From an uncultured Lachnospiraceae bacterium (lineage in GTDB: Bacteria; Bacillota; Clostridia; Lachnospirales; Lachnospiraceae), in contig CANREB010000016.1 of assembly GCA_947629525.1 (NCBI GenBank), positions 1 through 50,724 of the forward strand: DNA of 50,724 bases, read 5' to 3'. The position numbers and the translations under genes were made by a program. Below, in pieces: positions 27,913 through 37,684 of this stretch. The notes below the pieces were generated by a model, which saw only the letters and a list, made by a program, of their open reading frames with translations, did not search any database and had not been told where the DNA came from. How positions within the stretch are numbered: the first letter of the stretch is position 1; every line of letters begins with the position of its first letter.

Positions 27913-28241
27913 ATTCCGGTCACTCCCAAATACAAAATAAAACCGCACTCTGCAAATGCTATAGCATTAAAAAGTATTCCGGCTGTCGGGAAAAAACGGT
28001 AAATATCTTTCTGCGACAGTGAGCGTATTCCAAGTATCAGACCAATACCCGCATACACTATGGACAGCAATATCACCGTGCCATATTTCATAGGCGCGTC
28101 TCCGCCGTTTCTCACGGTAAGATAGAGTGCAAGGAATACCGATATTACTGATATTGATCCCAAAGCCAAAGACATTATGCCTGATTTCGGATTTTTTTTG
28201 TCCGTAAAAATATATCCCGATTTATTGATCAGTTTTATCAT
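27909..28241 (-). CDS. Small four-helix membrane protein of unknown function
   Basis: 110 aa. After a basic start (M-I-K-L-I-N-K-S-G-Y) there are four hydrophobic segments (around residues 24-42, 53-70, 82-95 and 97-110). I believe it belongs to a Lachnospiraceae membrane DUF family but cannot name it with certainty. AAGGATG is about 10 nt from the ATG. It is coupled to the peptidase gene by an ATGA overlap, which may mean the two act together at the membrane. Confidence 0.8.
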   Translation of the reverse strand: MIKLINKSGYIFTDKKNPKSGIMSLALGSISVISVFLALYLTVRNGGDAPMKYGTVILLSIVYAGIGLILGIRSLSQKDIYRFFPTAGILFNAIAFAECGFILYLGVTGI

Positions 28242-28304
28242 TAATACGACATCCTTTCATCATATGAAATGGGCATCCCGTGTGAAATGCCCATCAAACA
28301 GCCG

Positions 28305-28457
28305 TCAGAATAAAATCTTTGATTTGCCTGCAAGCAGTCTTCCGCCGCTGATCAAGAGCATAATGCCGCTCGCCAGTCCAAATACTATTGAAATAACTCC
28401 TATTGTGATCGCAAGAGCGCCTGAGCGCCCCATCGTCTTAAATACTTTCTCGTCCAT
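28305..28457 (-). CDS. 50-aa single-span membrane protein
   Basis: Begins M-D-E-K-V-F-K-T-M-G-R-S-G, then one long hydrophobic stretch (A-L-A-I-T-I-G-V-I-S-I-V-F-G-L-A-S-G-I-M) and a basic end (G-G-R-L-L-A-G-K-S-K-I-L-F). AGGAG lies 9 nt before the ATG. It sits between pyrE (12-bp gap) and the 110-aa membrane gene, all on the same strand, so it is likely real despite its size. Function unknown. An 8-bp hairpin (ATGGGCAT/ATGCCCAT) follows at 28269-28294. Confidence 0.75.
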   Translation of the reverse strand: MDEKVFKTMGRSGALAITIGVISIVFGLASGIMLLISGGRLLAGKSKILF

Positions 28458-28469
28458 ATTATCTATCTC

Positions 28470-29144
28470 CTATTTCGCGCCGTACTGTTCGTAGTAAGCG
28501 TCTATTTTAGATTTCATATCATCATCTATAAGGACTCTGCCGTTATATTCTTTGTTGTACAGGTATTCCACCACTTCTTCCATAGTAACTATGGCACCTG
28601 TCTTTATACCGTATACCTCACGTATCTCAGCAAGAGCGTTCATCTGCGTCTTGCCGCGCTCCTGACGGTTAAGACTCACCATAAGCCCTATCACATTGAC
28701 ATCCGCCTGCTCTTTTAATATAGGGAAAGTCTCTTCTATTGATTTGCCCGAAGTGGTCACGTCCTCTATGATAACTACTTTATCACCGTCATTTAAACCG
28801 CTGCCCAAAAGTATGCCTACATCTCCATGGTCTTTTATCTCTTTTCTGTTTGAGCAGTATCTTATATCCTTGCCGTACAGTTCACTGAATGCTATCGTTG
28901 TGGCAACCGCAAGCGGTATTCCCTTATATGCGGGTCCGAAAAGCACGTCAAAATCCACACCGTAGCTGTCATGGATAGCCTTTGCGTAATATTCTCCAAG
29001 CTTTCTGAGATGAGAGCCTGTCACGTATGCTCCCGCGTTCATAAAAAACGGTGATTTCCTGCCGCTTTTGAGCGTGAACTCACCAAACTTCAAAACATTG
29101 CTGTCAACCATTAATTCTATGAATTCTTTTTTGTACTGTTCCAT
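28470..29144 (-). CDS. pyrE: Orotate phosphoribosyltransferase
   Basis: 224 aa. It makes OMP from orotate and PRPP. It has L-K-S-G-R-K-S-P-F-F near the N terminus, F-G-P-A-Y-K-G-I-P-L-A, the flexible catalytic loop region (R-K-E-I-K-D-H-G) and the PRPP-binding V-V-I-I-E-D-V-T-T-S-G-K-S. The start at 29144 has GGAGG 5 nt upstream. It is the only pyrimidine gene here. Confidence 0.97.
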   Translation of the reverse strand: MEQYKKEFIELMVDSNVLKFGEFTLKSGRKSPFFMNAGAYVTGSHLRKLGEYYAKAIHDSYGVDFDVLFGPAYKGIPLAVATTIAFSELYGKDIRYCSNRKEIKDHGDVGILLGSGLNDGDKVVIIEDVTTSGKSIEETFPILKEQADVNVIGLMVSLNRQERGKTQMNALAEIREVYGIKTGAIVTMEEVVEYLYNKEYNGRVLIDDDMKSKIDAYYEQYGAK

Positions 29145-29221
29145 AAAATCCTCCATTCTGCCGCTTTCCAAACAGCAGGCGCTTAGACAGCTTAATCATA
29201 TAAGCCTGAATACACTTATAC

Positions 29222-29250
29222 AGTGTAACATAAACTCTGTCTTTTTTCAA
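29222..29250 (-). promoter_or_regulatory. Promoter of pyrE and downstream membrane/peptidase genes
   Basis: TTGAAA (29245-29250), 17 bp, TACACT (29222-29227). Leader of about 70 nt; no clear PyrR attenuator is seen. Confidence 0.65.
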
Positions 29251-29288
29251 GTAAATATTCATCTTTTAGTTGAACATAGGTTTGTATT

Positions 29289-30137
29289 TTATATTTCAAG
29301 TCGAAAGCATATCTTTTGACTTTTGTTTTCCGAAAGCAGCTCTACCGTTATCTCGCCTCCGTTCTCTTTAGCTATGCGCCTTGCCTGATAAAGCCCGAGT
29401 CCTCTGCCTTCGCGGTTATTCTTTGTCGTATAGCCCTTCTCGAAAAAGCGCTCTATATCACTCATTTTAAGCCCGTTTACCTGATTTTTTATCATAAATA
29501 TGAGTTTGTCGTCCTTTGCGTCAAGCACGATGCCAACATCGCCAAGCCCGGGGGAAGCCGCCTCAAAAGCATTATCCGTAAGCGTTCCTATTATTTCCAC
29601 AAGGCAGTGTTCGGAAGCAGTCGTGACTATCTCGTTATTCAGGACTTGGATATCTATATTTATATAGCTTGGCGCACTGATTATCTTACTGTAAAGAAAA
29701 CCCGCAAGTATTTTATCGGAAATGCGTAAAAGTGCAGGATCGCTGCGTACCTTATCGTCATATATGCTTTTCCCGTATGCGGACTGCGCTTTGACAAGCT
29801 CATCATATGTGTCAATGGTAACATGCATATTCAATATCGCGTTCATATGGTTGTCAAACTCGTGCTGCCTTGCGCGTATGTCTTTTATCATTTCCTCCAG
29901 AGGGCGTATATAATATTTGTATATCTTAAGTTCCCTCTCCTGCTTTTTCATAGCCGCATAGCTCTGCCCCCAGTCAAGGAAGCCTAATATTATCACCGAA
30001 AAAATTATCCCAAAAAGCAGCGCTACTTTAAAATCAAGCGTATTGCTCAAATACAGGTCAGCCAGCAGATAGACCGCTGCCAAAAGCGCTATAACGCAAA
30101 AAATCCTGTACAGGAAACGCCATCTTTTCTCATTCAT
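29289..30137 (-). CDS. Sensor histidine kinase, GHKL (AgrC-like) type
   Basis: 282 aa. Two N-terminal membrane helices (IFCVIALLAAVYLLADLYL and VALLFGIIFSVIILGFLDW), a linker helix, the phospho-acceptor box R-A-R-Q-H-E-F-D-N-H-M (His about 91), and a GHKL ATPase domain with T-D-N-A-F-E-A-A and G-R-G-L-G-L-Y-Q-A. The short two-helix membrane part suggests sensing within the membrane or through a partner. It overlaps the response regulator gene by 8 bp, so the two form one system. Confidence 0.93.
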   Translation of the reverse strand: MNEKRWRFLYRIFCVIALLAAVYLLADLYLSNTLDFKVALLFGIIFSVIILGFLDWGQSYAAMKKQERELKIYKYYIRPLEEMIKDIRARQHEFDNHMNAILNMHVTIDTYDELVKAQSAYGKSIYDDKVRSDPALLRISDKILAGFLYSKIISAPSYINIDIQVLNNEIVTTASEHCLVEIIGTLTDNAFEAASPGLGDVGIVLDAKDDKLIFMIKNQVNGLKMSDIERFFEKGYTTKNNREGRGLGLYQARRIAKENGGEITVELLSENKSQKICFRLEI

Positions 30138-30873
30138 CCGTGCTTCCTCCCATAAGCTTCTGCTTGAGCGTATTTCTGAAAGTCACACCCATCTGCGCTG
30201 TGACGCCGCCTTTTAAGGCTATTATGCCGTTCACAAAATCAACGTTTTCAATATGATCCGTATTTACCACGCACATTCTGTGTATCTGCACAAAATTCCC
30301 CTCCGGCAGCTTTTCCAAAAGGCGTTTTATCGTGACATACGGAACATTTAATTCCCCATCCGCAAGCACAAAACATACGCCTCTTTGCACTGCCTTTAAA
30401 CATATTATGTCACTGCATGAAAGCTTATAATTTATTCCCGATTTTTTCACAATGATAAACCGTTCCTTTGTCTCATCCGGCTGCTGCATGAAGAGAAGCC
30501 TGCTTATGAGCGTCTTAACTTCATCCTCGTTGTACGGCTTTATGAGATACTGGTAACAGTGCAGTTCCCTGTATGCCTTAAGCTCCATATTTACAAGCGA
30601 CGTTATCATTACTATCGGTGTGAACGCGTATTTTTTCATGGCGCGCACCTCGCCTGCAAAGATAATTCCTGAAATATCATTTTTGTCGTCCGCATCGAGA
30701 TTTATGTCAAGCAAAAAAGCCTGAAACGGAGCATCAGCGTCCTTTACAGCGCCTCTTGCCTCATTCAGGCTTTTGACGGGAACTGCGGCGACTTTGTCGG
30801 ATACGCTTTTTACCATAGCCGTGAGTGCTTTTAAGCTCTCATCGCTGTCTTCAAGTATCAATATCCTTGTCAT
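30130..30873 (-). CDS. LytTR-family response regulator
   Basis: 247 aa. An N-terminal receiver domain (I-L-I-L-E-D-S-D, phospho-Asp in F-L-L-D-I-N-L-D, Lys in Y-L-I-K-P-Y-N) is followed by a LytTR DNA-binding domain (I-I-C-L-K-A-V-Q-R-G-V-C-F, F-V-Q-I-H-R-M-C-V-V-N). Regulators of this kind control peptide export, competence or surface genes. The start at 30873 has GGAAGG 8 nt upstream. Transcribed before the kinase. Confidence 0.94.
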   Translation of the reverse strand: MTRILILEDSDESLKALTAMVKSVSDKVAAVPVKSLNEARGAVKDADAPFQAFLLDINLDADDKNDISGIIFAGEVRAMKKYAFTPIVMITSLVNMELKAYRELHCYQYLIKPYNEDEVKTLISRLLFMQQPDETKERFIIVKKSGINYKLSCSDIICLKAVQRGVCFVLADGELNVPYVTIKRLLEKLPEGNFVQIHRMCVVNTDHIENVDFVNGIIALKGGVTAQMGVTFRNTLKQKLMGGSTDE

Positions 30874-30942
30874 AAACCGCACCTTCCCGAATTTTTCCAA
30901 ATATTTTTATTTTATATCTTTATTTTATATTTTTATTTTTAA

Positions 30943-31854
30943 TTATTTTAATATTTCTCCTGCCGATTTTACAAGCCCTGCAACGCCTTGAATTTCGGAC
31001 GGTATTATTATCTTTGTCGCGTTGCCGTTTGCAGCTTTTTCAAACGCTTCAAGTTTCTTTATGGTAAGCACGGCATCATCCGCCCCTGCTTCTCTAAGGA
31101 ATTTAATACCTTCGGCATTTGCCATCTGTACCACGCGGATAGCTTCCGCCTGACCTTCCGCCTCGCGTATCCTTCTTTCCTTTTCAGCTTCGGCACGTAA
31201 GATTGCCGCCTGCTTTTCAGCCTCCGCCTCAAGGATCGCGGACTCCTTTTGACCTTCCGCAACAAGGATCGTGGACTTCTTTTCGCCCTCTGCTTTAAGG
31301 ATTGCCTCACGTCTTTCACGTTCTGCTTTCATCTGCTTTTCCATCGCGTTCCTGATTGCTTCGGGCGGAATGATGTTTTTAAGCTCCACACGGTTTACCT
31401 TGATGCCCCAAGGGTCTGTCGCCACATCCAAAGCGGAACGCATGCTTGTGTTGATGACTTCTCTTGATGTAAGAGTCTGGTCAAGTTCCATCTCACCGAT
31501 GATATTTCTAAGCGTCGTCGCCGTCAGTTTCTCGATAGCCATTATAGGATTATCTACGCCGTATGCGTACATCTTAGGGTCTGTTATCTGAAAAAACACG
31601 ACCGTATCTATCTGCATCGTTACATTATCCTTAGTGATAACGGGCTGAGGCGGAAAATCTACTACCTGCTCTTTTAAGTTTACTTTCTTTGCCACTCTGT
31701 CAAGGAAAGGTATCTTGAAATGAAGTCCTACTCCCCAAGTTGCGGCATATCCGCCGAGGCGCTCGATAACATACGCGTATGCCTGCGGCACTATGCGCAC
31801 GTTTGACGCCAATATCACTATGATCACAAATAATATTATCAGAAACGGTACCAT
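30943..31854 (-). CDS. SPFH/stomatin-like (paraslipin) membrane protein
   Basis: 303 aa. One N-terminal membrane segment (LIILFVIIVILASNV), the SPFH/Band 7 domain starting V-P-Q-A-Y-A-Y-V-I-E-R-L-G-G-Y, and a long Ala/Glu/Lys coiled coil (about 175-250). These proteins form membrane rings or microdomains and work with NfeD proteins, one of which is encoded just upstream. AAGGAGG is 9 nt before the ATG. Confidence 0.95.
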   Translation of the reverse strand: MVPFLIILFVIIVILASNVRIVPQAYAYVIERLGGYAATWGVGLHFKIPFLDRVAKKVNLKEQVVDFPPQPVITKDNVTMQIDTVVFFQITDPKMYAYGVDNPIMAIEKLTATTLRNIIGEMELDQTLTSREVINTSMRSALDVATDPWGIKVNRVELKNIIPPEAIRNAMEKQMKAERERREAILKAEGEKKSTILVAEGQKESAILEAEAEKQAAILRAEAEKERRIREAEGQAEAIRVVQMANAEGIKFLREAGADDAVLTIKKLEAFEKAANGNATKIIIPSEIQGVAGLVKSAGEILK

Positions 31855-31955
31855 TTATTTATTCCTCCTTTTTATATAACGGGCTCTGCCCTGCCTTATT
31901 GTGTACTGTCTGTTTTTATTTTATGTTCTTTTTGGTATTTTGTCTACTGTCTTTT

Positions 31956-32399
31956 TCACCGGTCCTCGTATTTTTCGACTATCAGCTTTACGCCTTTTAT
32001 ATCTACTACCTTTGCAAGGCTTCCCGCGGGTATTTTCATGTTAATGTCCGCGGCTTTGACTGTCCACTCCTGTCCGTTCACAACGGCATTTCCCGTGTCG
32101 CTGATATTGTCCACGTCCTTGGTTATGCGCACTACCTTGCCGATGATGCCTTCGTAGTTTGTCTTTATCTTTGATGTGTTTATGTATTTTACAGCCAATG
32201 GTCTTGTAAATATCAGCATTCCCAGAGACACTGCCAAAAATACAATCACCTGCAGAAATACGTTGTCGCAAAACGACGATACTATCACCGCCGCAAGCGC
32301 GCCTATCGCAAACCATATCGTGGTAAGTCCGACTGTGACGATCTCAATCACTATAAGTATTATCATAGCTGCAAGCCATACCATTGCATTTACGTTCAT
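31956..32399 (-). CDS. NfeD-like membrane protein
   Basis: 147 aa. Helices around V-W-L-A-A-M-I-I-L-I-V-I-E-I-V-T-V-G-L and V-I-V-F-L-A-V-S-L-G-M-L-I-F precede a C-terminal OB fold (Y-E-G-I-I-G-K-V-V-R-I-T, V-V-N-G-Q-E-W-T-V-K-A). It is the short NfeD form and partner of the SPFH protein 100 bp downstream. AAAGGAGGAG lies 6 nt upstream of ATG 32399, which overlaps the stop of the preceding gene. Confidence 0.94.
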   Translation of the reverse strand: MNVNAMVWLAAMIILIVIEIVTVGLTTIWFAIGALAAVIVSSFCDNVFLQVIVFLAVSLGMLIFTRPLAVKYINTSKIKTNYEGIIGKVVRITKDVDNISDTGNAVVNGQEWTVKAADINMKIPAGSLAKVVDIKGVKLIVEKYEDR

Positions 32400-32878
32400 A
32401 GATGCTCCTCCTTTCGCATAAGCTTCTCTGACTGCGCCGCCTGTATGCACGCTTTGATGTTCCTGTGTCTGCGCCACATCCCGACTGACACAAGTGTCAC
32501 AAATGCTATATAATACAGTACCCACATATACCATTTTGTCAGAAATGTCGCTTTGTCCAAATCGCCCTTGTAATATAAGCGTATATGTCCGTCTTTACCT
32601 TTTGGCGCTGTAAATATGTCTGTTCCCAGATTGTACATATGATAATTGTGGTTCGTGTCCAAATATGATGCTGTTTTGTTGCGCTCATTATAGGCGGCAT
32701 CAATATAGCTGCCGTTAAAATACAGGTCTGCTTCCCGGACAGTCCCCGCAATGCAGATTATCAGGCACACTGCCGAAAGAATAATGAGGACATTCCATAC
32801 CGAGTTCTCATATCTTAATTCGGAACGCGCGTATCTAGGGACTTTGTCTTTATTAAATCCGGCTATTAAATTTTTCAT
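32396..32878 (-). CDS. Two-span membrane protein of unknown function
   Basis: 160 aa. Membrane helices near residues 29-46 (VLIILSAVCLIICIAGTV) and 118-134 (WVLYYIAFVTLVSVGMW) enclose an extracytoplasmic loop of about 70 residues with D-G-H-I-R-L-Y-Y-K-G-D-L. Not recognised. It overlaps the NfeD gene by 4 bp (ATGA) and leads the NfeD-SPFH operon, so a role in that membrane complex is plausible. AAGGAG lies 6 nt upstream. Confidence 0.78.
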   Translation of the reverse strand: MKNLIAGFNKDKVPRYARSELRYENSVWNVLIILSAVCLIICIAGTVREADLYFNGSYIDAAYNERNKTASYLDTNHNYHMYNLGTDIFTAPKGKDGHIRLYYKGDLDKATFLTKWYMWVLYYIAFVTLVSVGMWRRHRNIKACIQAAQSEKLMRKEEHL

Positions 32879-32888
32879 TTCTTTCTCC

Positions 32889-33144
32889 TTGATTAAAGCA
32901 TTTTAATCAAGCAAGCTTACCTGATAATCCTATATTACTTCAAATTTCGTGTTTTAACAATAGGGATTGAGTGAATTGGGGGATTTTCGTATTGAATGAA
33001 AATAATACTCTCCAGCGCCTTGATTTGAACGGCTTCGCATTGACGGTAAAGAATTTATGCTCAATAGATGCAAAAATTATAGGGCTGCCGCAATAGGAAT
33101 TAATGTTTCCCAGTTGCAATAGCCCTGCGCAAACATTTCTGTAT
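32889..33144. other. Intergenic region with two hairpins
   Basis: TTGATTAAA/TTTAATCAA at 32889-32910 is a perfect inverted repeat just upstream of the 160-aa membrane gene. The stretch 32940-33070 may hold a decayed reading frame but nothing recognisable. A terminator-like hairpin lies at 33072-33127. Confidence 0.45.
33072..33127 (-). terminator. Probable terminator after the 59-aa gene
   Basis: Minus strand: AGGGCT, an inner partly paired stretch (ATTGCAA/TTGCGGC), AGCCCT, then ATAATTTTT. Confidence 0.5.
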
Positions 33145-33324
33145 CTATGCATTTTTATTTCTATTTCTCTGAATTACGGAACTCCGAAAAGCCTTATACA
33201 TGGCTGAAGATAATTCGGGGGCATCTTCATCAAATATGATTGGCTTTTTCTTAGCTTCCATTACTTCCTGCAGCTGCTCATCTGTTGGTTTTTGTCCTTT
33301 ATTAATAATAAATGTTTCTGTCAT
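33145..33324 (-). CDS. 59-aa protein of unknown function (possible antitoxin-like)
   Basis: Begins M-T-E-T-F-I-I-N-K-G-Q-K-P-T-D and continues with a helix rich in Glu/Lys, the segment P-I-I-F-D-E-D-A-P-E-L-S and a basic end (Q-R-N-R-N-K-N-A). GAGGAG is 8 nt before ATG 33324. The F-D-E-D-x-P-E-L pattern recurs in small proteins of this family that sit near toxin-like genes, but no partner is seen here and no function is claimed. Confidence 0.65.
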   Translation of the reverse strand: MTETFIINKGQKPTDEQLQEVMEAKKKPIIFDEDAPELSSAMYKAFRSSVIQRNRNKNA

Positions 33325-33525
33325 AGTATAATCTCCTCTCCATGAGGTTTTTCTCGCTATACCGTTCAAAAGTCAAATTAGTACCTCATCTCTGTCTCAA
33401 TATTAGTATAATCTGTAATTATAAACATATTTTTATTTTTAAAGTAACATATATTCTTTTGTTTTTCAATAATTTCACTGTTTTTTTATGTGCTTTATAG
33501 CTTTTCACGGCTTTATCAAAACAAA

Positions 33526-33566
33526 GCAGCCACCCTGCAGAATTTAATCTGCAGGGCAGCCGCTCA
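33526..33566 (-). terminator. Terminator of grcA
   Basis: Minus strand: GGCTGCCCTGCAG, ATTAAATT, CTGCAGGGTGGC and then a T-rich run. Confidence 0.85.
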
Positions 33567-33597
33567 TTATTATCGCCTGTATTTAATTATACTTTTG

Positions 33598-33843
33598 TCA
33601 GATGCTCTCATGGAATGTTCTTGAGATTACATCCGCCTGTTGTTCGGGCGTAAGCTTGATAAAGTTTACGGCATAGCCTGAAACACGTATTGTAAGCTGC
33701 GGATAATTTTCGGGATGCTTCTGCGCATCAAGAAGAGTCTCCCTGTTCAATACGTTTACGTTCAGGTGATGTCCTCCTTTTGTAGCGTAACCGTCCAAGA
33801 GGCTTACAAGATTGTCAACCTGCTGTGTATTATTGTCTGCCAT
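33598..33843 (-). CDS. grcA: Autonomous glycyl radical protein (GrcA/YfiD type)
   Basis: 81 aa, equivalent to the last part of pyruvate formate-lyase. The radical loop R-V-S-G-Y-A-V-N-F is intact (Gly56), preceded by [18 protein letters not shown]. In E. coli the homologue YfiD replaces the damaged C terminus of oxygen-cleaved pyruvate formate-lyase and restores activity. It is not a broken pfl: it has its own AGGAGG 8 nt from ATG, its own promoter region and terminator. Likely controlled by the Crp/Fnr protein encoded next door (see the operator entry). Confidence 0.93.
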   Translation of the reverse strand: MADNNTQQVDNLVSLLDGYATKGGHHLNVNVLNRETLLDAQKHPENYPQLTIRVSGYAVNFIKLTPEQQADVISRTFHESI

Positions 33844-33908
33844 AATAAATCCCTCCTATAATCATTATTATTTGAAATTTTGCTGTTTTGTTTGTTCCTT
33901 GTAGTTTT

Positions 33909-33950
33909 AGTATATTCAATTATAAGGATAAAGTCCGTAACATTTGTTAC
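33909..33950 (-). promoter_or_regulatory. Crp/Fnr-type operator and promoter of grcA
   Basis: GTAAC-ATTT-GTTAC (33937-33950) is a perfect inverted repeat. With TATACT (33909-33914, minus strand) as -10, transcription starts near 33902 and the centre of the repeat is at -41.5, the classic class II activator position; the -35 (CGGACT) is poor, as expected for an activator-dependent promoter. A second possible -10 (TATAAT, 33919-33924) would put the site at -31.5. The GTAAC-N4-GTTAC pattern is that described for clostridial HcpR. Confidence 0.7.
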
Positions 33951-34022
33951 ATTTTCAAAAATTTTTTAAATTTCTTTTTCTGCAATATCCGCTAAACTGG
34001 CATTCCACTAAATTCCAGCTCG

Positions 34023-34724
34023 CTATCCGTGGGAATATACATTTTCAAGCTCCGCCCTGTCCAGAATTTTAATCCTGCTCTTTTCAACCTCTATCAGCTC
34101 TTCCTGCTGCATCTTCATCAGCTCGCGTGAAAGTGACGGGCGCGTCGTGCCTATGTAATCGGCAAGCTCTTCCCTGTTCATTGAAAGCCTGACAGTATTT
34201 TTATCCCCTGCCTCATCCATGAGCCACAACGCAATGCGTTCCCTCAGCGTCGTACCTGACAACAGATGCAGCTTTCTTGTCATAGTGAAATTTTTCTCCG
34301 ACTGTATCTCAAGCATATTTCTTGTTATCATTCTGTGATGCTCACAGGCGTTGCTGCAGAAACAGTAAAAAAACGACCACGGAATTTCAAGCACGCGCAC
34401 ATTGCCCTGCGCTATCGCGTCATACCAATAGCTTTTTGCGTCCGAAAAGAGAAACATCTCTCCGAACACGTCTCCTTTTTCCACTATAAAAAGCACATCC
34501 CGCTTGCCTGACGCAAAATCCTTGGCAATCATCACCGCACCCTCCAAAAGCACAAAAAGCTGTCTCGGTGTTTCCCCCTGCCTGAAAATATAGCTTTGGT
34601 CTGTGTATATGCCTTCCTTTGTTTTTGAGCATTTGAGCATTTTTTTGGTTTCTTCCGCATTTATATCCTTAAACAGATGAAAATCCTTAAGCTCACCCAG
34701 ATAAGCCTCGTAATTTTCTACCAT
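34023..34724 (-). CDS. Crp/Fnr family transcription regulator
   Basis: 233 aa. A cyclic-nucleotide-type beta-roll (G-E-T-P-R-Q-L-F-V-L-L-E-G-A-V, G-D-V-F-G-E-M), a dimer helix, and a C-terminal winged helix (L-S-M-N-R-E-E-L-A-D-Y-I-G-T-T-R-P-S-L-S-R-E-L). A cysteine group, C-F-C-S-N-A-C-E-H-H, lies where the beta-roll meets the dimer helix, and Cys32 is near the N terminus; this differs from the FNR cluster ligand pattern but could bind a cofactor. It may be an HcpR- or Fnr-like sensor of oxygen or nitrosative stress. Start 34724 has GGGGGTG 9 nt upstream. grcA lies directly downstream. Confidence 0.9.
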   Translation of the reverse strand: MVENYEAYLGELKDFHLFKDINAEETKKMLKCSKTKEGIYTDQSYIFRQGETPRQLFVLLEGAVMIAKDFASGKRDVLFIVEKGDVFGEMFLFSDAKSYWYDAIAQGNVRVLEIPWSFFYCFCSNACEHHRMITRNMLEIQSEKNFTMTRKLHLLSGTTLRERIALWLMDEAGDKNTVRLSMNREELADYIGTTRPSLSRELMKMQQEELIEVEKSRIKILDRAELENVYSHG

Positions 34725-34764
34725 ATTTGCAGCACCCCCGCCCCGCAAAAACTTCCATACAAAA

Positions 34765-34953
34765 TTAAATAGAAAAACGCTGAACCTCCTCACTAGTTAA
34801 TTCAACAAGTTTTTTCCCACATTTTTTTGCATACCGCGACAATTCCAGCAAATTAACATGGCAAGACGGTGCATTTTCATATGGATTAGGTGCTGCGTAA
34901 TATTGTGGCAGCAATGTAATATTTTCCAAAAATTTAGGTTTCGTTCCATTCAT
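34765..34953 (-). CDS. 62-aa protein overlapping the GNAT-like gene
   Basis: Begins M-N-G-T-K-P-K-F-L-E-N-I-T-L-L-P-Q-Y-Y and ends L-L-E-L-S-R-Y-A-K-K-C-G-K then K-L-V-E-L-T-S-E-E-V-Q-R-F. GGAGG is 9 nt before ATG 34953. The start lies 20 bp inside the end of the preceding gene in another frame, so translation is probably coupled. Function unknown; size, coupling and low G+C content suggest a partner or neutraliser of the upstream protein. Confidence 0.72.
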   Translation of the reverse strand: MNGTKPKFLENITLLPQYYAAPNPYENAPSCHVNLLELSRYAKKCGKKLVELTSEEVQRFSI

Positions 34954-35494
34954 AATGATACACCTCCAATAATTCCTTAGCCTTTGTCTCATCAATAAAA
35001 AACTGATATTGATGCAGCATCCCTAAATATTCAGCCTGAAATACCTTTATATAGTGATTTAGCAGTTCTTCATTTGCAGCAAAGCCATGAACAGCGCCTT
35101 CATATCCCCACTGAATAGATTTATCCGCTGCTATCGCAAACAAATGACCGCCTACCCCTGTATATTTTTGCTTTCCGAAATCGTGAATATTATTATGCGG
35201 TGCTGTACAAGCCCAATGCAGATATGCCGCATTAGAATCTTTGTCGTTTCTCACTCCAACTAACCCTTGGATTTCATTTGTATCTTTTAACGCAAGCGCA
35301 AACACTTCTACATCTTTAGGTACTTCGTTCCAATTTATATGCCACCCGTCTTTTTTCTGAAACTTCTTTAAATATGCTCTGCTTTCGATTTTAAATACAA
35401 CAGTTTCTTTTACTTCGCCTGTTTCGACATTCTTTAAACATGGTACTATTTCATCTATCCAAATATCAATACAGCCCTGTTTAATCAAATCCAT
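34934..35494 (-). CDS. GNAT-like (acetyltransferase-fold) protein of unknown substrate
   Basis: 186 aa. After a conserved N-terminal part (D-I-W-I-D-E-I-V-P-C-L-K-N-V-E-T-G-E) the middle has strands like those of GNAT enzymes (V-F-A-L-A-L-K-D-T-N-E-I-Q-G-L-V-G-V) and the segment K-Y-T-G-V-G-G-H-L-F-A-I-A-A-D-K-S, which could be the acyl-CoA pyrophosphate loop and helix, then G-F-A-A-N-E-E-L-L-N-H-Y. AAAGGAG lies 8 nt before ATG 35494. AT-rich compared with groEL; probably acquired. Forms a two-gene unit with the 62-aa gene. Confidence 0.7.
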   Translation of the reverse strand: MDLIKQGCIDIWIDEIVPCLKNVETGEVKETVVFKIESRAYLKKFQKKDGWHINWNEVPKDVEVFALALKDTNEIQGLVGVRNDKDSNAAYLHWACTAPHNNIHDFGKQKYTGVGGHLFAIAADKSIQWGYEGAVHGFAANEELLNHYIKVFQAEYLGMLHQYQFFIDETKAKELLEVYHYEWNET

Positions 35495-35545
35495 TAAAAC
35501 GCTCCTTTTAATCAAAAATAAATGTAAAAATCATCTGCTTAATTT

Positions 35546-35574
35546 ATTATACCACGCTGCATACTATTATTCCA
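35546..35574 (-). promoter_or_regulatory. Candidate promoter of the GNAT-like/62-aa pair
   Basis: TATAAT (35546-35551) with a poor -35 (TGGAAT) 17 bp upstream. Confidence 0.5.
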
Positions 35575-35599
35575 CCAAAACCAACATATAAGTCTGCAA

Positions 35600-35638
35600 A
35601 AAAACAGCCTTGCACATTACGCACAAGACTGTTTTGTA
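35600..35638 (-). terminator. Terminator of groES-groEL
   Basis: Minus strand: ACAGTCTTG, a small loop region, CAAGGCTGT (one G-T pair), T7. Confidence 0.85.
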
Positions 35639-35655
35639 TTTCTCATATAAATTTA

Positions 35656-37600
<1,945 letters not shown>

Positions 37601-37649
37601 GATAAATGCCTCCTTAATGATTTATAAAAAATATTTTTGACCTTTTCAG

Positions 37650-37676
37650 TTAGCACTCTTTTCTATTGAGTGCTAA
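37650..37676. promoter_or_regulatory. CIRCE operator (HrcA binding site)
   Basis: TTAGCACTC, 9 bp, GAGTGCTAA: a perfect match to the consensus. It lies just after the promoter and in the leader, so HrcA would block the operon when cells are not stressed. hrcA itself is not in the window. Confidence 0.98.
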
Positions 37677-37684
37677 CAGAACAT

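Noticed and set aside
32940..33144. 70-codon minus-strand frame upstream of the NfeD operon.
   Set aside because: No ribosome site; it overlaps a hairpin and has no recognisable content. At best it is a decayed remnant.
33598..33843. grcA as a broken fragment of pyruvate formate-lyase.
   Set aside because: It has its own ribosome site, operator and terminator, and the conserved length of stand-alone glycyl radical proteins.
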